This document shows, piece by piece, positions 10,991 through 21,588 of a DNA stretch of 64,000 bases. A model generated the notes under the pieces. The model saw only the letters and a program-made list of their open reading frames with translations, was not told where the DNA came from and searched no databases. Each line of letters begins with the position of its first letter. Positions within the stretch are counted from its first letter, which is position 1. Source of the DNA: Erwinia sp. E602 (GTDB lineage: Bacteria; Pseudomonadota; Gammaproteobacteria; Enterobacterales; Enterobacteriaceae). The stretch is taken from positions 3,224,001-3,288,000 of the forward strand of contig NZ_CP046582.1 of the NCBI RefSeq assembly GCF_018141005.1, in the 5' to 3' direction. Both the position numbers and the translations under genes were made by a program.

Positions 10991-12937
10991 TTAACTCTTC
11001 CCCCCTGAAATCTCGATGAATTCCGGCTGTACGACCTTGACTGGTTCCAAAAATTTGTTCAATGCATCCTGTTGTTCAATAAGGAAAGGTGCATCCTTAA
11101 CCTTTCTGTGAAGGTTCAAGAGCCTCTTTTCAGCCCGTATCAAAATTGTTTCGTACAGCAGAGGGGAAATTTTGACCTCTTCACCATGGGTGGTGGGATC
11201 ATTTTCGCCATACTCGATCTTGTCACCCAGTACGAATCCATCAACACGGGTGTGCTTTTTCAGATAGCCCTTCTCTCGCAACTCTTTCACATACTTCCAG
11301 ACCTGGCCCTTTTCCTTGTTACCAAGCACCAGCCCCGTAGTCTTCAGATCAATGATGACCAGATGTTCCACTCCGTCTTCATCGTAGTTCTCATCATACG
11401 AGGCTCGGGCATAAAAACCGACACTGCTGTCAGGCAAGGCAACGAAGTCAGGACGATTCCGCGTGCCTTTACCATCTTCGTCTTTGAAGATAGTCTTGAT
11501 GACATTCGTCATGCCCTTATTGGACGTGAACTCAATCGATTCAAACTGAGCACCGAACATCCACAAACCCCGCTCAAATAGCGGCTGCAGTTCATGAACT
11601 TCATCAACCCCAACCTGCTTGAGTTTAGTTCGCAGTTCGCCTATTAACTTCAGTCGATTTTGAATCTCGTCTAATACGAGTTTTGCCATGCCAATCGTCC
11701 AGTCTTTAAGGATATCGTGCAGTGTGTCATAGTCATTCGGTTCGCACTTGTGAAGTAAATCTAGCAAACCATAACGTGACTTGGCCTGTTCCAGCTTTGC
11801 AAGTATACCGGATAACTGAACAATTTCGTTTTCACCAAAGTTCGGACACGTATCCACTACTGCATTAACGAAGGCTTCAACTCTGTCCTTGCTTACAGGG
11901 GACAGTGTGTTCATCGTCGTGCCGATTCTCTCAATCACAGCATCACGGCGGTTTTCTCTTTCAGCTTTACTCGCGTCAAAAATGATCTGCCGGACGCGGT
12001 CTTGAACTGCCTCACGAGTCTTATTCCAGACATCGTTTTCTTCTTTAAAACCGCTCCAGTCCCCCTGCACTGCATCGTATTTGTTAAGAAAGTCAGCCTG
12101 AACGATGAAAGTGAAGCGCTTCGCTTCTGAAGAACGACCATCAAGGATCCTCTCGTAATCACTGCGACTCCATTTGCACTGTCCGACAGCCCGACCCTGA
12201 ACCCACCAGGCCAGGCCATGTTGCTTAGTCGTCTTGTCAGCTTTCTTAGTGTCAATGTGAAGGATGATTGCCTTGCCATAGCCCTCAACATCCACCACTC
12301 CTCTGGAGAGCAAGTCGGGAATATCGTTAAAAGTGATCTCACTGCCATTCAACTTCACTTTGAAGGCTGGATTAGCAAGGAAGCGGCTCCCAATCAGTTC
12401 ACGAGCGTTTTCAGGTGTGAACGGGAAATGCGGAATGGCGCCACTTCCCACAATCTCAGTGCCATATCCCAGAACTCCCTTTTCCTTAAAAGAAATCTCT
12501 TCAAGCACAAGTGGGTCAGTAGCTGTTCGGTGGACGCGGCATACAAATTCCTGCCCGTCCTTGCGGGAGGTGATAAGATATTCACAAGCAAAGCAAAAGC
12601 TGGCAAAACGTCCCTTGCCGTTCTTTCCGAATACCAGGCGAGGTGAACCTTGCACACCCATTGGCGGGAGTGTTGTGCTAACACCTGATGAGAGACGATT
12701 GTAGGCAATAGTTCGCCAGATGTATTGGAACTCATCACGGGTCATACCATGCCCGTTGTCCGTGATTTTGAACTGCCTTTTACGCTGAATATCTGGCCAC
12801 GTGATATTTACTTCGGTGGCATAAGCGTCCCAGCAGTTGGCGACAAGCTCCACTATAGCAGTGGCGGGATCAGTGATGATGGCTCCTGCATAGCTGTCAA
12901 GAAACCGTTCATCATAGAGAAGTGTTCTTTGCTCCAT
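10991..12937 (-). CDS. GHKL (MutL/MORC-like) ATPase with C-terminal PD-(D/E)xK nuclease-like domain
   Basis: Predicted 648-aa defence protein. The N-terminal Bergerat fold is clear: N box Glu30-x3-Asn34-x2-Asp37 (ELVANCWDA), G1 box Asp60-Asn-Gly-His-Gly64-Met, and a glycine-rich GKNGKGRFASF lid at 104-114. A helical middle region follows. Near the C-terminus, RPD (Asp497) and IIDLKTTG (Asp530-Leu-Lys532) give a PD...(D/E)xK arrangement typical of restriction-endonuclease-like folds. GHKL ATPases of the MutL/MORC type are known from bacterial restriction and defence loci; this fusion is placed there by inference. The start has an AGGGGG tract a few bases upstream. The base composition matches the RloC-like gene and differs from core genes. 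Substrate and mechanism are unknown. Confidence 0.8.
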   Translation of the reverse strand: MEQRTLLYDERFLDSYAGAIITDPATAIVELVANCWDAYATEVNITWPDIQRKRQFKITDNGHGMTRDEFQYIWRTIAYNRLSSGVSTTLPPMGVQGSPRLVFGKNGKGRFASFCFACEYLITSRKDGQEFVCRVHRTATDPLVLEEISFKEKGVLGYGTEIVGSGAIPHFPFTPENARELIGSRFLANPAFKVKLNGSEITFNDIPDLLSRGVVDVEGYGKAIILHIDTKKADKTTKQHGLAWWVQGRAVGQCKWSRSDYERILDGRSSEAKRFTFIVQADFLNKYDAVQGDWSGFKEENDVWNKTREAVQDRVRQIIFDASKAERENRRDAVIERIGTTMNTLSPVSKDRVEAFVNAVVDTCPNFGENEIVQLSGILAKLEQAKSRYGLLDLLHKCEPNDYDTLHDILKDWTIGMAKLVLDEIQNRLKLIGELRTKLKQVGVDEVHELQPLFERGLWMFGAQFESIEFTSNKGMTNVIKTIFKDEDGKGTRNRPDFVALPDSSVGFYARASYDENYDEDGVEHLVIIDLKTTGLVLGNKEKGQVWKYVKELREKGYLKKHTRVDGFVLGDKIEYGENDPTTHGEEVKISPLLYETILIRAEKRLLNLHRKVKDAPFLIEQQDALNKFLEPVKVVQPEFIEISGGKS

Positions 12938-13119
12938 ATGCCCCCCTGGATAATTTCTTGTTTGAATTCCGAAAAGCCCAGGCTGACCAAAGTCGTGTCA
13001 GTGCAAGGCTTCCTTTCCTTGATGAAATTCTGAAACTTCCAAGTAAACTATCCGCTTATCACCGAGATTGCTATGAACAAAATGTATCCAAGTTTATAAA
13101 GTTTATAAAGTTTATAAAA
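12938..13119. other. Island right-end spacer with possible gene remnant and 9-bp triplicate repeat
   Basis: This stretch holds the 5' region of the GHKL gene on the minus strand. On the plus strand an open frame (about 12950-13119) has protein-like composition, including FLFEFRKAQADQSRVSARL and KLPSKLSAYHRDCYEQN, but no convincing start; it runs into the rarA repeat and may be the remains of a third gene. At 13092-13118 the 9-mer GTTTATAAA is repeated three times in tandem and ends one base before the 122-bp repeat begins. Confidence 0.5.
13092..13118. repeat. Three tandem copies of GTTTATAAA at the island edge
   Basis: Three perfect 9-bp units, each containing the palindrome TTTATAAA, sit one base from the boundary repeat. 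They resemble iterons or a recombinase/regulator binding array, but may also be slippage within a former coding sequence (they read Phe-Ile-Lys three times). Confidence 0.85.
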
Positions 13120-13241
13120 CCTGTCAGCGGTAGCGTTTTGTCGGGCTAATTTGATCCTGCTCAGCCAGCCAGGCGAGCTTTTCGCCGATCTTGCCTTCCA
13201 GGCCACGGGAAACCGGACGATAGTAGCGGGTCTGCGCCATC
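13120..13241. repeat. Island right boundary: 122-bp direct repeat within intact rarA 3' end
   Basis: This is the second copy of the repeat found at 8149-8270, 4971 bp away, with no mismatch found on reading. Here it forms the genuine 3' end of rarA, so the island has been inserted without loss of RarA coding sequence. Confidence 0.93.
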
Positions 13242-14467
13242 TGCGGCGGGAAGTAGTCCTCGCCGGCGGCGTAGGCGTTCGGCTCATCGTGAGCGTAACG
13301 GTACTCCGCGCCCAGCCCCATCTCCTTCATCAGTCTGGTCGGTGCGTTGCGCAGATGCTCCGGCACGTCATAGTCCGGGTTATCGCGCGCGTCACGCATC
13401 GCCGCTTTGAAGGCGGTATAGACGGCGTTACTTTTCGGCGCACAGGCGAGATAGACGATCGCCTGAGCGATGGCGCGCTCGCCTTCGGCCGGGCCGACGC
13501 GGGTGAAACAGTCCCAGGCGGAAATCGCCACCTGCATGCCGCGCGGGTCGGCGTTACCGACGTCTTCCGAGGCGATGGCCAGCAGCCGGCGGGCAACGTA
13601 CAGCGGATCGCCACCGGCGGTGATAATACGCGCATACCAGTAAAGCGCCGCGTCCGGTGACGAGCCGCGCACCGACTTATGCAGCGCGGAGATCAGATCG
13701 TAAAAGCGGTCGCCTTTATTATCAAAGCGCGCGCTACGTTCACCGGAGACTTCGTTCAACAGCTGCGGGGTCAGCTCGCGCTGCGCGGCCGTATTGACTT
13801 CGGCCATATCGGCCATCATTTCCAGCGTATTCAGCGCCCGCCGCGCGTCACCGTTGACCAGCTCGGCAATCATATCGCGGGTCTTCGCCGGCAGCACCAC
13901 GTTGTCATTGCCGTAGCCGCGCTCTGCATCCTGCATCGCCTGGTCCAGCACCACGGCGATATCTTCGGCGGTAAGGGATTTCAGCAGATAGACGCGGGCG
14001 CGGGAGAGCAGCGCCGAATTGAGCTCAAAGGAGGGATTTTCAGTGGTGGCACCGATAAAGGTGATGGTGCCATCTTCAATATGCGGCAGAAACGCATCCT
14101 GCTGGCTTTTATTGAAGCGGTGCACCTCATCCACGAACAGGATGGTGCGGCGGCCGGCGTTACGGCTCTGCCGCGCCCGCTCGATCGCTTCGCGGATCTC
14201 TTTTACACCCGAGGTGACGGCGGAAATACGCTCAACGTCCGCCTGGCCGTAGTGGCCGATAATTTCGGCCAGCGTGGTTTTCCCTGTCCCCGGCGGCCCC
14301 CACAGGATCATCGAATGCAGATGGCCCGCTTCAATCGCCCGCGGCAGCGGTTTACCCGCCGCCAGCAGGTGCTGCTGACCGATGTACTCCCCCAGCGTGC
14401 GTGGCCGCATGCGCGCGGCCAGCGGCTGGAATTCGTTGCGGGAAAAATCGAGGGACAGGTTACTCAC
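13124..14467 (-). CDS. rarA: RarA (MgsA) replication-associated recombination ATPase
   Basis: RarA is a cytoplasmic AAA+ ATPase related to clamp loaders and WRNIP1 that acts at stalled replication forks and binds SSB. Walker A GPPGTGKT is at 57-64 and Walker [11 protein letters not shown] follows, with sensor-type [12 protein letters not shown]. The C-terminal tetramerisation region is complete, ending SPTKRYR. The 447 aa equal the E. coli length. The ATG lies 7 bp after the lolA stop, so it is the third gene of ftsK-lolA-rarA. Its last 118 bp are duplicated on the far side of the island, yet the gene itself is intact. Confidence 0.97.
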   Translation of the reverse strand: MSNLSLDFSRNEFQPLAARMRPRTLGEYIGQQHLLAAGKPLPRAIEAGHLHSMILWGPPGTGKTTLAEIIGHYGQADVERISAVTSGVKEIREAIERARQSRNAGRRTILFVDEVHRFNKSQQDAFLPHIEDGTITFIGATTENPSFELNSALLSRARVYLLKSLTAEDIAVVLDQAMQDAERGYGNDNVVLPAKTRDMIAELVNGDARRALNTLEMMADMAEVNTAAQRELTPQLLNEVSGERSARFDNKGDRFYDLISALHKSVRGSSPDAALYWYARIITAGGDPLYVARRLLAIASEDVGNADPRGMQVAISAWDCFTRVGPAEGERAIAQAIVYLACAPKSNAVYTAFKAAMRDARDNPDYDVPEHLRNAPTRLMKEMGLGAEYRYAHDEPNAYAAGEDYFPPQMAQTRYYRPVSRGLEGKIGEKLAWLAEQDQISPTKRYR

Positions 14468-14474
14468 GCAGACC

Positions 14475-15086
14475 TCACTGACGCTGATCGTCCAGCGTCA
14501 CGCCTTTTGGCGGGGTAAATTTAAATTTATCCGCACTCACCGTGCCGTTCTGCTGGCTTTTCAGCGCATAGCTGCTGCGCTGGCCGTCCTGCTCTACCGC
14601 GCTGAACTGGTTGATGGTGCCGTTCGGTGACACGTTGATGTTGAACTGTTTCAGATTGCCATCCGGTGACTTCGGCGTCAGGGAGAAGCTGTCGCCCTGC
14701 TGCGAAACGTTATACTGCTTCCAGTCGCTGGCCTGGTTACGGGCAATCAGCATAAACGGCGTGTTGCCGGTGGCGTCTTTCAGCCAGCTGGCGCTGACCT
14801 GCTCAACAAACGGGTTGTAAAACCACAGGGTTTTCCCGTCTGAGATCAGCACGCTTTCGTCCGGTGCGGTCATATGCCAGTTGAACAGGTTCGGACGCTG
14901 CACCCACATTTCGCCTTCGCCATCCTGTACCGAGGCACCACCGCCGTCGGTCACCTTCTGGCTGAAGGTGGCGTGGAAGCTCTTCACCTTGTCCAGACGC
15001 TGCTGCAGATCGCTGGAAGCATCGGCCAGCACGCCAGCCGAGGTAAATGCCGCCAGCAGGCAGCAGGAAACGATCAATTTTTTCAT
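14475..15086 (-). CDS. lolA: LolA outer-membrane lipoprotein carrier protein
   Basis: LolA is the periplasmic chaperone that takes lipoproteins released by LolCDE to LolB at the outer membrane. An N-terminal signal peptide [20 protein letters not shown] with cleavage near ADASS is visible; the mature part has the beta-rich LolA fold pattern ([24 protein letters not shown]). The start at 15086 is chosen because it begins the signal peptide and has AAGGA upstream; it gives 203 aa as in E. coli. It lies between ftsK and rarA on the same strand. Confidence 0.96.
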   Translation of the reverse strand: MKKLIVSCCLLAAFTSAGVLADASSDLQQRLDKVKSFHATFSQKVTDGGGASVQDGEGEMWVQRPNLFNWHMTAPDESVLISDGKTLWFYNPFVEQVSASWLKDATGNTPFMLIARNQASDWKQYNVSQQGDSFSLTPKSPDGNLKQFNINVSPNGTINQFSAVEQDGQRSSYALKSQQNGTVSADKFKFTPPKGVTLDDQRQ

Positions 15087-15234
15087 TACGGCATCCTTAT
15101 TGAAACTCGTGCATCCCGTAGCGGGTAAGCGTGACGGGGATAACTGTAGCCAGGCGCTGGCCGGAATAACAGGAGAATAGGCTGAATTCTCCCGGCAGCA
15201 TGGGGCAGATATGGGGATCGGAGGCCGACTATTC

Positions 15235-15258
15235 AACGGGCCGGTTACCCGGCCCGTT
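15235..15258 (-). terminator. Hairpin at the end of ftsK
   Basis: A perfect 10-bp GC-rich stem (AACGGGCCGG / CCGGCCCGTT) with a 4-nt loop begins 8 bp beyond the ftsK stop. No T-run follows, so it may attenuate or stabilise the transcript rather than terminate fully; lolA lies downstream. Confidence 0.5.
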
Positions 15259-15265
15259 AACAATA

Positions 15266-18200
15266 TTACATTTCGTGCGGCGGCGGCGCTAACACCTCAC
15301 GGTTACCGTTATGGCCCGGTGAGGAGACAATGCCCTGCGCTTCCATCTGTTCGATAATGCGCGCCGCGCGGTTATAGCCGATGCGGAACTGGCGCTGCAC
15401 GCCGGAGATCGAGGCGCGGCGTTTATCCACCACAAACTCCACCGCCTGATCGAACAGCTGATCCAGCTCTTCATCACCGTCAAGCCCACCGCCGCTGCCG
15501 GATTCACCGTCCTCGCCGGCGCTCAGGATGCCCTCTTTATACTGAGGACGTTCACGCGCCTTCCAGTCTTTCACTACCGCATGCACTTCCTGGTCACGCA
15601 CAAAGGCACCGTGCACGCGCACCGGAATTGACGAGTTAGGGGCCAGATAGAGCATATCCCCCATGCCCAGCAGCGACTCGGCTCCCGACTGGTCGAGAAT
15701 GGTACGCGAGTCGATTTTGCTCGACACGGTAAAGGCAATACGGGTCGGAATATTAGCTTTGATCAGGCCGGTGATCACATCCACCGACGGGCGCTGGGTC
15801 GCCAGCACCAGGTGAATACCGGCGGCGCGGGCCTTCTGTGCCAGGCGGGCGATCAGCTCTTCCACCTTCTTGCCTACCGTCATGATCAGATCGGCAAATT
15901 CGTCGACCATCACCACGATATACGGCTCTTTTTCCAGCACCGGCGGCGACATATCCATGCTGTCGGTCGGTTTCCAGAACGGATCCGGGATCGGCCGGCC
16001 CATCGCTTCCGCGAGGTCGACCTTCTCGTTGTAACCGGCAATATTACGCACGCCCAGCGCCGACATCAGCTTGTAGCGGCGTTCCATCTCCACCACGCAC
16101 CAGCGCAGCGCGTTGGCGGCGTCTTTCATATCGGTTACTACGTCGGTTAACAGGTGCGGGATCCCCTCGTACACCGACAGCTCCAGCATTTTCGGGTCGA
16201 TCATGATAAAGCGCACCTCTTTCGGCGTGGCTTTATACAGGATGCTGAGGATCATGGCGTTAACGCCGACCGACTTACCGGAACCGGTGGTACCCGCCAC
16301 CAGCAGGTGCGGCATCTTGCCGAGGTCCGCCACTACCGGCTCACCCGAGATATCTTTGCCCAGCACGATCGACAGCGGCGACGGATTATCGCGGAACGCC
16401 GGGCAGTCGAGCACTTCGCGCAGATAAACCGTCTGCCGGTGCTGGTTTGGCAGCTCAAGGCCGACGTAAGGCCGCCCCGGGATCACTTCCACCACGCGCA
16501 CCGCCACGGCGGAGAGCGAACGGGCCAGGTCTTTCGACAGGTTAGAAATACGGGCCGCCTTGACGCCCGGCGCCAGATCCAGCTCGAAGCGGGTGATCAC
16601 CGGGCCTGGCGAACTGCCGACCACGTCGGCTTTCACCCGGTAATCCGCCAGACGCGCTTCGATCAGCCGTGAGGTCTGCTCCAGCGCGAACTGATCGACC
16701 GGGGTGGTTTCCGCCGGCGGTGAAGCCAGCAGATCGAGCGTTGGCAACGGCGTGGTCGGCGTATGCGTCGGCCGCTCGTGGCGCACCAGGAACGGATGGA
16801 TCAGGCTGTCCATATCCGGCTCCTGAGGCGCGACAGGCTGCGCTACCGGGGCAGCGGGCTGCTGCGTAGCCTGAGGCTGCCACTGCGAGGAAGCAGCAGC
16901 AGGAGACTGGCTCTGAGTCTGCACAGGCTGTGACGACGCGGGCTGCTGCCACTGCGTCGCGGCAGGCTCAGGCTCTGGCTGTTGCCACTTGGAAGCAGTG
17001 GGCTGCGGACGTTGCCACTGTGAATCGGCAGGCTGCGAGGCCTGCGGCTGCTGCGGCTGGCTGGTCGCGTGCTGCGCTGACTGCGACGACTGCCACTGAG
17101 CGGCTGTTGGCTGAGAGCCCTGCGGCTGCGCCGGCTGGCTGGCTGAAGGCTGCGCTGACTGCGGCGGCTGCCACTGAGCCGCTGCGGGCTGTGGCGACGG
17201 ACTGGTCGCGTGCTGTGGCTGCTGCCACTGCGCGGTGGCCTGGGCTGACGCCGCAACGGCGGCCTGCTCCGTGGCTGCCGGCAGGGTAAACAGCGGCTCT
17301 GTCGGGCCGTCATCGGCCAGGTCGTCCAGCGGCGAGAAGTCGAAGGCACCGTGGGTGTCCGGCGTAAAGGTTGGCGACTCGTCGGCTTCAGCGCCGTAAC
17401 GCTGCTGCTGCTGTTGAGCAAACTGGCTGGCCAGCGCGGCCTGCTGCAGCGCGTCTTCGTCCTGTTCCGCAAACTCGTCGCCGTAGCGTTGCTGTTCGCG
17501 GGCAAGGAAGGCTTCGCGCAGATGCGCTTCTGCCAGGTCGTCATCACTGGCCTCTACGCCATAACTGTCGGGGCCGCTGGCCGCTGCCGGCGAGGCAGCG
17601 ACGGCACCGGTTGCCGCCGCTGCTGCCTGCTGCAGACGCTGTTCTTCCTGCTCTCTGGCTTTCTCTTCCGCCATGCGCTGTGAAGGCAGTTTAATGCCGT
17701 ACGAGGCCAGTTCACGGCGGGTAGGGAGTTTCACCGGCTTAGGGCGCGGCAGTTCAGGACCAATGCCCTGCTTCACCTGCGGATTCAGATCGTCACCGCT
17801 GACGGCGCTGAAGCCCGGCATAAACAGCATATCGCTGCTGGCGGACTGCGCCGCCGCCGCCACGGCAGCACCGCTGGTCGCGGCCGCAACGGCCCCCGGA
17901 TGGTGCGGCGTATCCGGTGTGGCAAAATCAAACGGCGATGCCGAGGCGTTTCGCCAGTCGCCCATCTGCGGACCGTCGTCCCGATCGACGGCAGGCTGCG
18001 CCGGTGCAGGCGTTTGCGCTTCACTCGGGACATCAAAACGGTGCAGCGGCGGCGCGGCAGCATCAGTGTTTACGCCAGGCTGAGCCGTTGCCGCCTCGCT
18101 GCCAAAGGCAGATGACGCAGCAGACGCATTGTTGCCGAAGCCAGAGACGTTCGGTGCAGCGTGCTGGCTGCCGTGGGCAGGTGCAGGCTGGTTGCCATAA

Positions 18201-19336
18201 GCAGGCGCAGGCTGATTGCCATAGGCAGGCGCAGGCTGATTGGCATAAGCAGGCGCAGGCTGGTTGCCGTAGTCAGGCGGCGTCGGGCTGTACTGAGATG
18301 CGGCAGCAGCCGCCTGAGGCGGAACGCCCGCGCTGGCCGGGTGCGCAGCGGCAGCAAATGTCGCGGCAGCAGTAGCCTCGCTACCCGCGCTGGTCGCAGC
18401 AACCAGCGTCGTTGAAGCCGCATTAGCGACAGGCGCGCTACCGGTCACCGCTGCGTTAACATCGCCAGCGGCAGGCAGCACTTCGGCGGCGGCAGTAGCG
18501 GCAGGGATCGCCCCGTCGGCAGCAGGCGCAGCAGGACGCGCAAACAGCGGGTCCTGGTCGTCATCACCGCCGCTGACCGGCAGATCGATTTTCTGTGCTT
18601 TGTTTAACAGAACGTCAGCAGCATCGTCGGCATCATCGCGCGCACGCAGCGTTTCAGGCGCGCGTTCCGCGTCGTCATACTCTTCTTCATCGTCCTCTTC
18701 ACGCCACTGTTCATCACTGCGTGAACGGTTGCTGGCAAAGGTCAGCACGCCCATAACCACGCCGCCAATTTTCTCAGCGATAGTTAACCACGACCAGCCG
18801 GTATACAGCGTCAGCCCGGCCGCCCAGACGCACAGCAGCGTCAGGGTGCCGCCGGGGCCGCTGAACCACGGTGCCATAGCGTTACTCAGCAGGCTGCCGA
18901 TCACGCCGCCGGAGGCGAAGTACCAGATATCATCGGCATTGAGCGCCGCCAGGCCGCAGGCGGTCACCACCAGCGCCAGTACGCCAATCAGGCGCAGCGC
19001 AACGGCAAAGTAGTCGATGTACTCCTGCGAATGACGTTGACGGAAGGTTTGCCAGCACAGGCCGAGGATCACCGGCGGGATGCCGTAAGCCATAATGCCG
19101 AAAATGAAAAACAGGGTGTCAGCAAGCCAGGCGCCGACGCCGCCACCTAAATTGTGGATCGGTTCGTGCCAGGCCGTTTGCGACCAGCTCGGGTCGGACG
19201 GGTTAAAGCTCACCAGCGCCACCATCAGATAGACGGCGAACAGCGCAACAATCATCAGCAAGGCTTCCAGCAGGCGACGCCCACTGCTCAGCGGTTGCAG
19301 GGAAACTTCTTTATCTTCTGTGTATTCCTGGCTCAA
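15266..19336 (-). CDS. ftsK: FtsK DNA translocase/cell division protein
   Basis: FtsK is a divisome protein that pumps DNA at the septum and activates XerCD at dif. The N-terminal region has four membrane segments (about residues 25-190) and matches E. coli closely. A very long Pro/Gln/Ala-rich linker spans about 220-860 with tandem repeats. The motor domain has Walker [14 protein letters not shown], Walker [13 protein letters not shown] and the RecA-like core. The C-terminal winged-helix gamma domain ([20 protein letters not shown]) reads KOPS sequences. The start is TTG, preceded by GGAGAG; the start context resembles the TTG start I recall for E. coli ftsK. Length is 1356 aa (E. coli 1329), the difference lying in the linker. 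Confidence 0.97.
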   Translation of the reverse strand: MSQEYTEDKEVSLQPLSSGRRLLEALLMIVALFAVYLMVALVSFNPSDPSWSQTAWHEPIHNLGGGVGAWLADTLFFIFGIMAYGIPPVILGLCWQTFRQRHSQEYIDYFAVALRLIGVLALVVTACGLAALNADDIWYFASGGVIGSLLSNAMAPWFSGPGGTLTLLCVWAAGLTLYTGWSWLTIAEKIGGVVMGVLTFASNRSRSDEQWREEDDEEEYDDAERAPETLRARDDADDAADVLLNKAQKIDLPVSGGDDDQDPLFARPAAPAADGAIPAATAAAEVLPAAGDVNAAVTGSAPVANAASTTLVAATSAGSEATAAATFAAAAHPASAGVPPQAAAAASQYSPTPPDYGNQPAPAYANQPAPAYGNQPAPAYGNQPAPAHGSQHAAPNVSGFGNNASAASSAFGSEAATAQPGVNTDAAAPPLHRFDVPSEAQTPAPAQPAVDRDDGPQMGDWRNASASPFDFATPDTPHHPGAVAAATSGAAVAAAAQSASSDMLFMPGFSAVSGDDLNPQVKQGIGPELPRPKPVKLPTRRELASYGIKLPSQRMAEEKAREQEEQRLQQAAAAATGAVAASPAAASGPDSYGVEASDDDLAEAHLREAFLAREQQRYGDEFAEQDEDALQQAALASQFAQQQQQRYGAEADESPTFTPDTHGAFDFSPLDDLADDGPTEPLFTLPAATEQAAVAASAQATAQWQQPQHATSPSPQPAAAQWQPPQSAQPSASQPAQPQGSQPTAAQWQSSQSAQHATSQPQQPQASQPADSQWQRPQPTASKWQQPEPEPAATQWQQPASSQPVQTQSQSPAAASSQWQPQATQQPAAPVAQPVAPQEPDMDSLIHPFLVRHERPTHTPTTPLPTLDLLASPPAETTPVDQFALEQTSRLIEARLADYRVKADVVGSSPGPVITRFELDLAPGVKAARISNLSKDLARSLSAVAVRVVEVIPGRPYVGLELPNQHRQTVYLREVLDCPAFRDNPSPLSIVLGKDISGEPVVADLGKMPHLLVAGTTGSGKSVGVNAMILSILYKATPKEVRFIMIDPKMLELSVYEGIPHLLTDVVTDMKDAANALRWCVVEMERRYKLMSALGVRNIAGYNEKVDLAEAMGRPIPDPFWKPTDSMDMSPPVLEKEPYIVVMVDEFADLIMTVGKKVEELIARLAQKARAAGIHLVLATQRPSVDVITGLIKANIPTRIAFTVSSKIDSRTILDQSGAESLLGMGDMLYLAPNSSIPVRVHGAFVRDQEVHAVVKDWKARERPQYKEGILSAGEDGESGSGGGLDGDEELDQLFDQAVEFVVDKRRASISGVQRQFRIGYNRAARIIEQMEAQGIVSSPGHNGNREVLAPPPHEM
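18183..18278. repeat. 24-bp tandem repeat (4 copies) in the ftsK linker
   Basis: Four near-identical 24-bp units encode the octapeptide repeat NQPAPAYG/A in the FtsK linker; a diverged fifth unit adjoins at the higher-coordinate end. All differences keep the frame. Copy number is likely to vary between strains through slippage. Confidence 0.9.
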
Positions 19337-19372
19337 GAGTTCTCTCCAGGTGCCCGTAAACTATGAAGGCAA

Positions 19373-19396
19373 CAGCGTCGGGCGAGCCCGACGCTG
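19373..19396 (-). other. Perfect 24-bp palindrome between lrp and ftsK
   Basis: An 11-bp arm CAGCGTCGGGC and its exact complement are separated by 2 bp. It lies about 60 bp beyond the lrp stop and upstream of ftsK. No T-run follows on the minus strand. It could be the lrp terminator stem or an operator. Confidence 0.5.
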
Positions 19397-19455
19397 AACC
19401 TGTATGAATTCACAGGAGTGTACCGAAAACTACCAGGTTTTGCACCTGCCCTGTG

Positions 19456-19950
19456 TTAGCGAGTTTTAATCACTAAGCGATTACTTTGTTTCACTTCTTC
19501 CATGACCACGTAGGTGCGGGTGTCGTTCACTCCCGGCAGACGCAGCAAGGTTTCACCGAGCAATTTACGGTAGGCGGACATGTCCGGCACGCGGGTTTTC
19601 AGCAGGTAGTCAAAATCACCGGAAACCAGGTGACACTCTTGAGTTTCCTCAAGTTTTTGCACAGCGGCGTTAAATTGCTCAAACACGTCAGGCGCGCCAC
19701 GATTCAGAGTAATCTCAACGAATACCAACAGCGAGGCATCAAGATAATGCGGGTTCAGCTGCGCGGTGTAGCCCAGAATGAAGCCCTGACGCTCAAGGCG
19801 GCGCACGCGTTCCAGGCAGGGAGTCGGCGACAGCCCCACGCGTTTGGAAAGTTCGACGTTAGAAATGCGCCCGTCTTTTTGCAGTTCGTTAAGGATGTTA
19901 CGGTCGATTCTGTCGAGGTCTTTACCCGGTCGTTTTTTGTTATCTACCAT
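19456..19950 (-). CDS. lrp: Leucine-responsive regulatory protein
   Basis: Lrp is a global regulator of amino-acid metabolism, transport and fimbriae, active as octamer/hexadecamer. The 164 aa equal the E. coli length. The N-terminal helix-turn-helix is at about 30-55 (NVELSKRVGLSPTPCLERVR), followed by the RAM/ligand-binding domain (ECHLVSGDFDYLLKTRV). It is divergent from trxB and separated from it by a long leader region, as in E. coli, where lrp autoregulates. Confidence 0.98.
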   Translation of the reverse strand: MVDNKKRPGKDLDRIDRNILNELQKDGRISNVELSKRVGLSPTPCLERVRRLERQGFILGYTAQLNPHYLDASLLVFVEITLNRGAPDVFEQFNAAVQKLEETQECHLVSGDFDYLLKTRVPDMSAYRKLLGETLLRLPGVNDTRTYVVMEEVKQSNRLVIKTR

Positions 19951-21441
<1,491 letters not shown>

Positions 21442-21471
21442 GTTGTTAAAATTCTGAGCTAATCTTGCCTG

Positions 21472-21498
21472 AGGCGACGAGCAATTGTCGCCTTTTTA
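21472..21498 (+). terminator. Terminator after trxB
   Basis: A 7-bp stem AGGCGAC / GTCGCCT with an 8-nt loop is followed by five T. It separates trxB from cydDC. Confidence 0.85.
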
Positions 21499-21588
21499 CC
21501 CTCCCCATTGTACCATTGCCGCGCTTGACACCGATCTTCCTGTGGCTTTTGCCTCACTACCGTTTACGTCAGGGCATCACGGCAAATC

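Noticed and set aside
18183..18278. Possible CRISPR-like repeat array
   Set aside because: The units are contiguous without spacers and lie in frame within ftsK; they encode a linker repeat.
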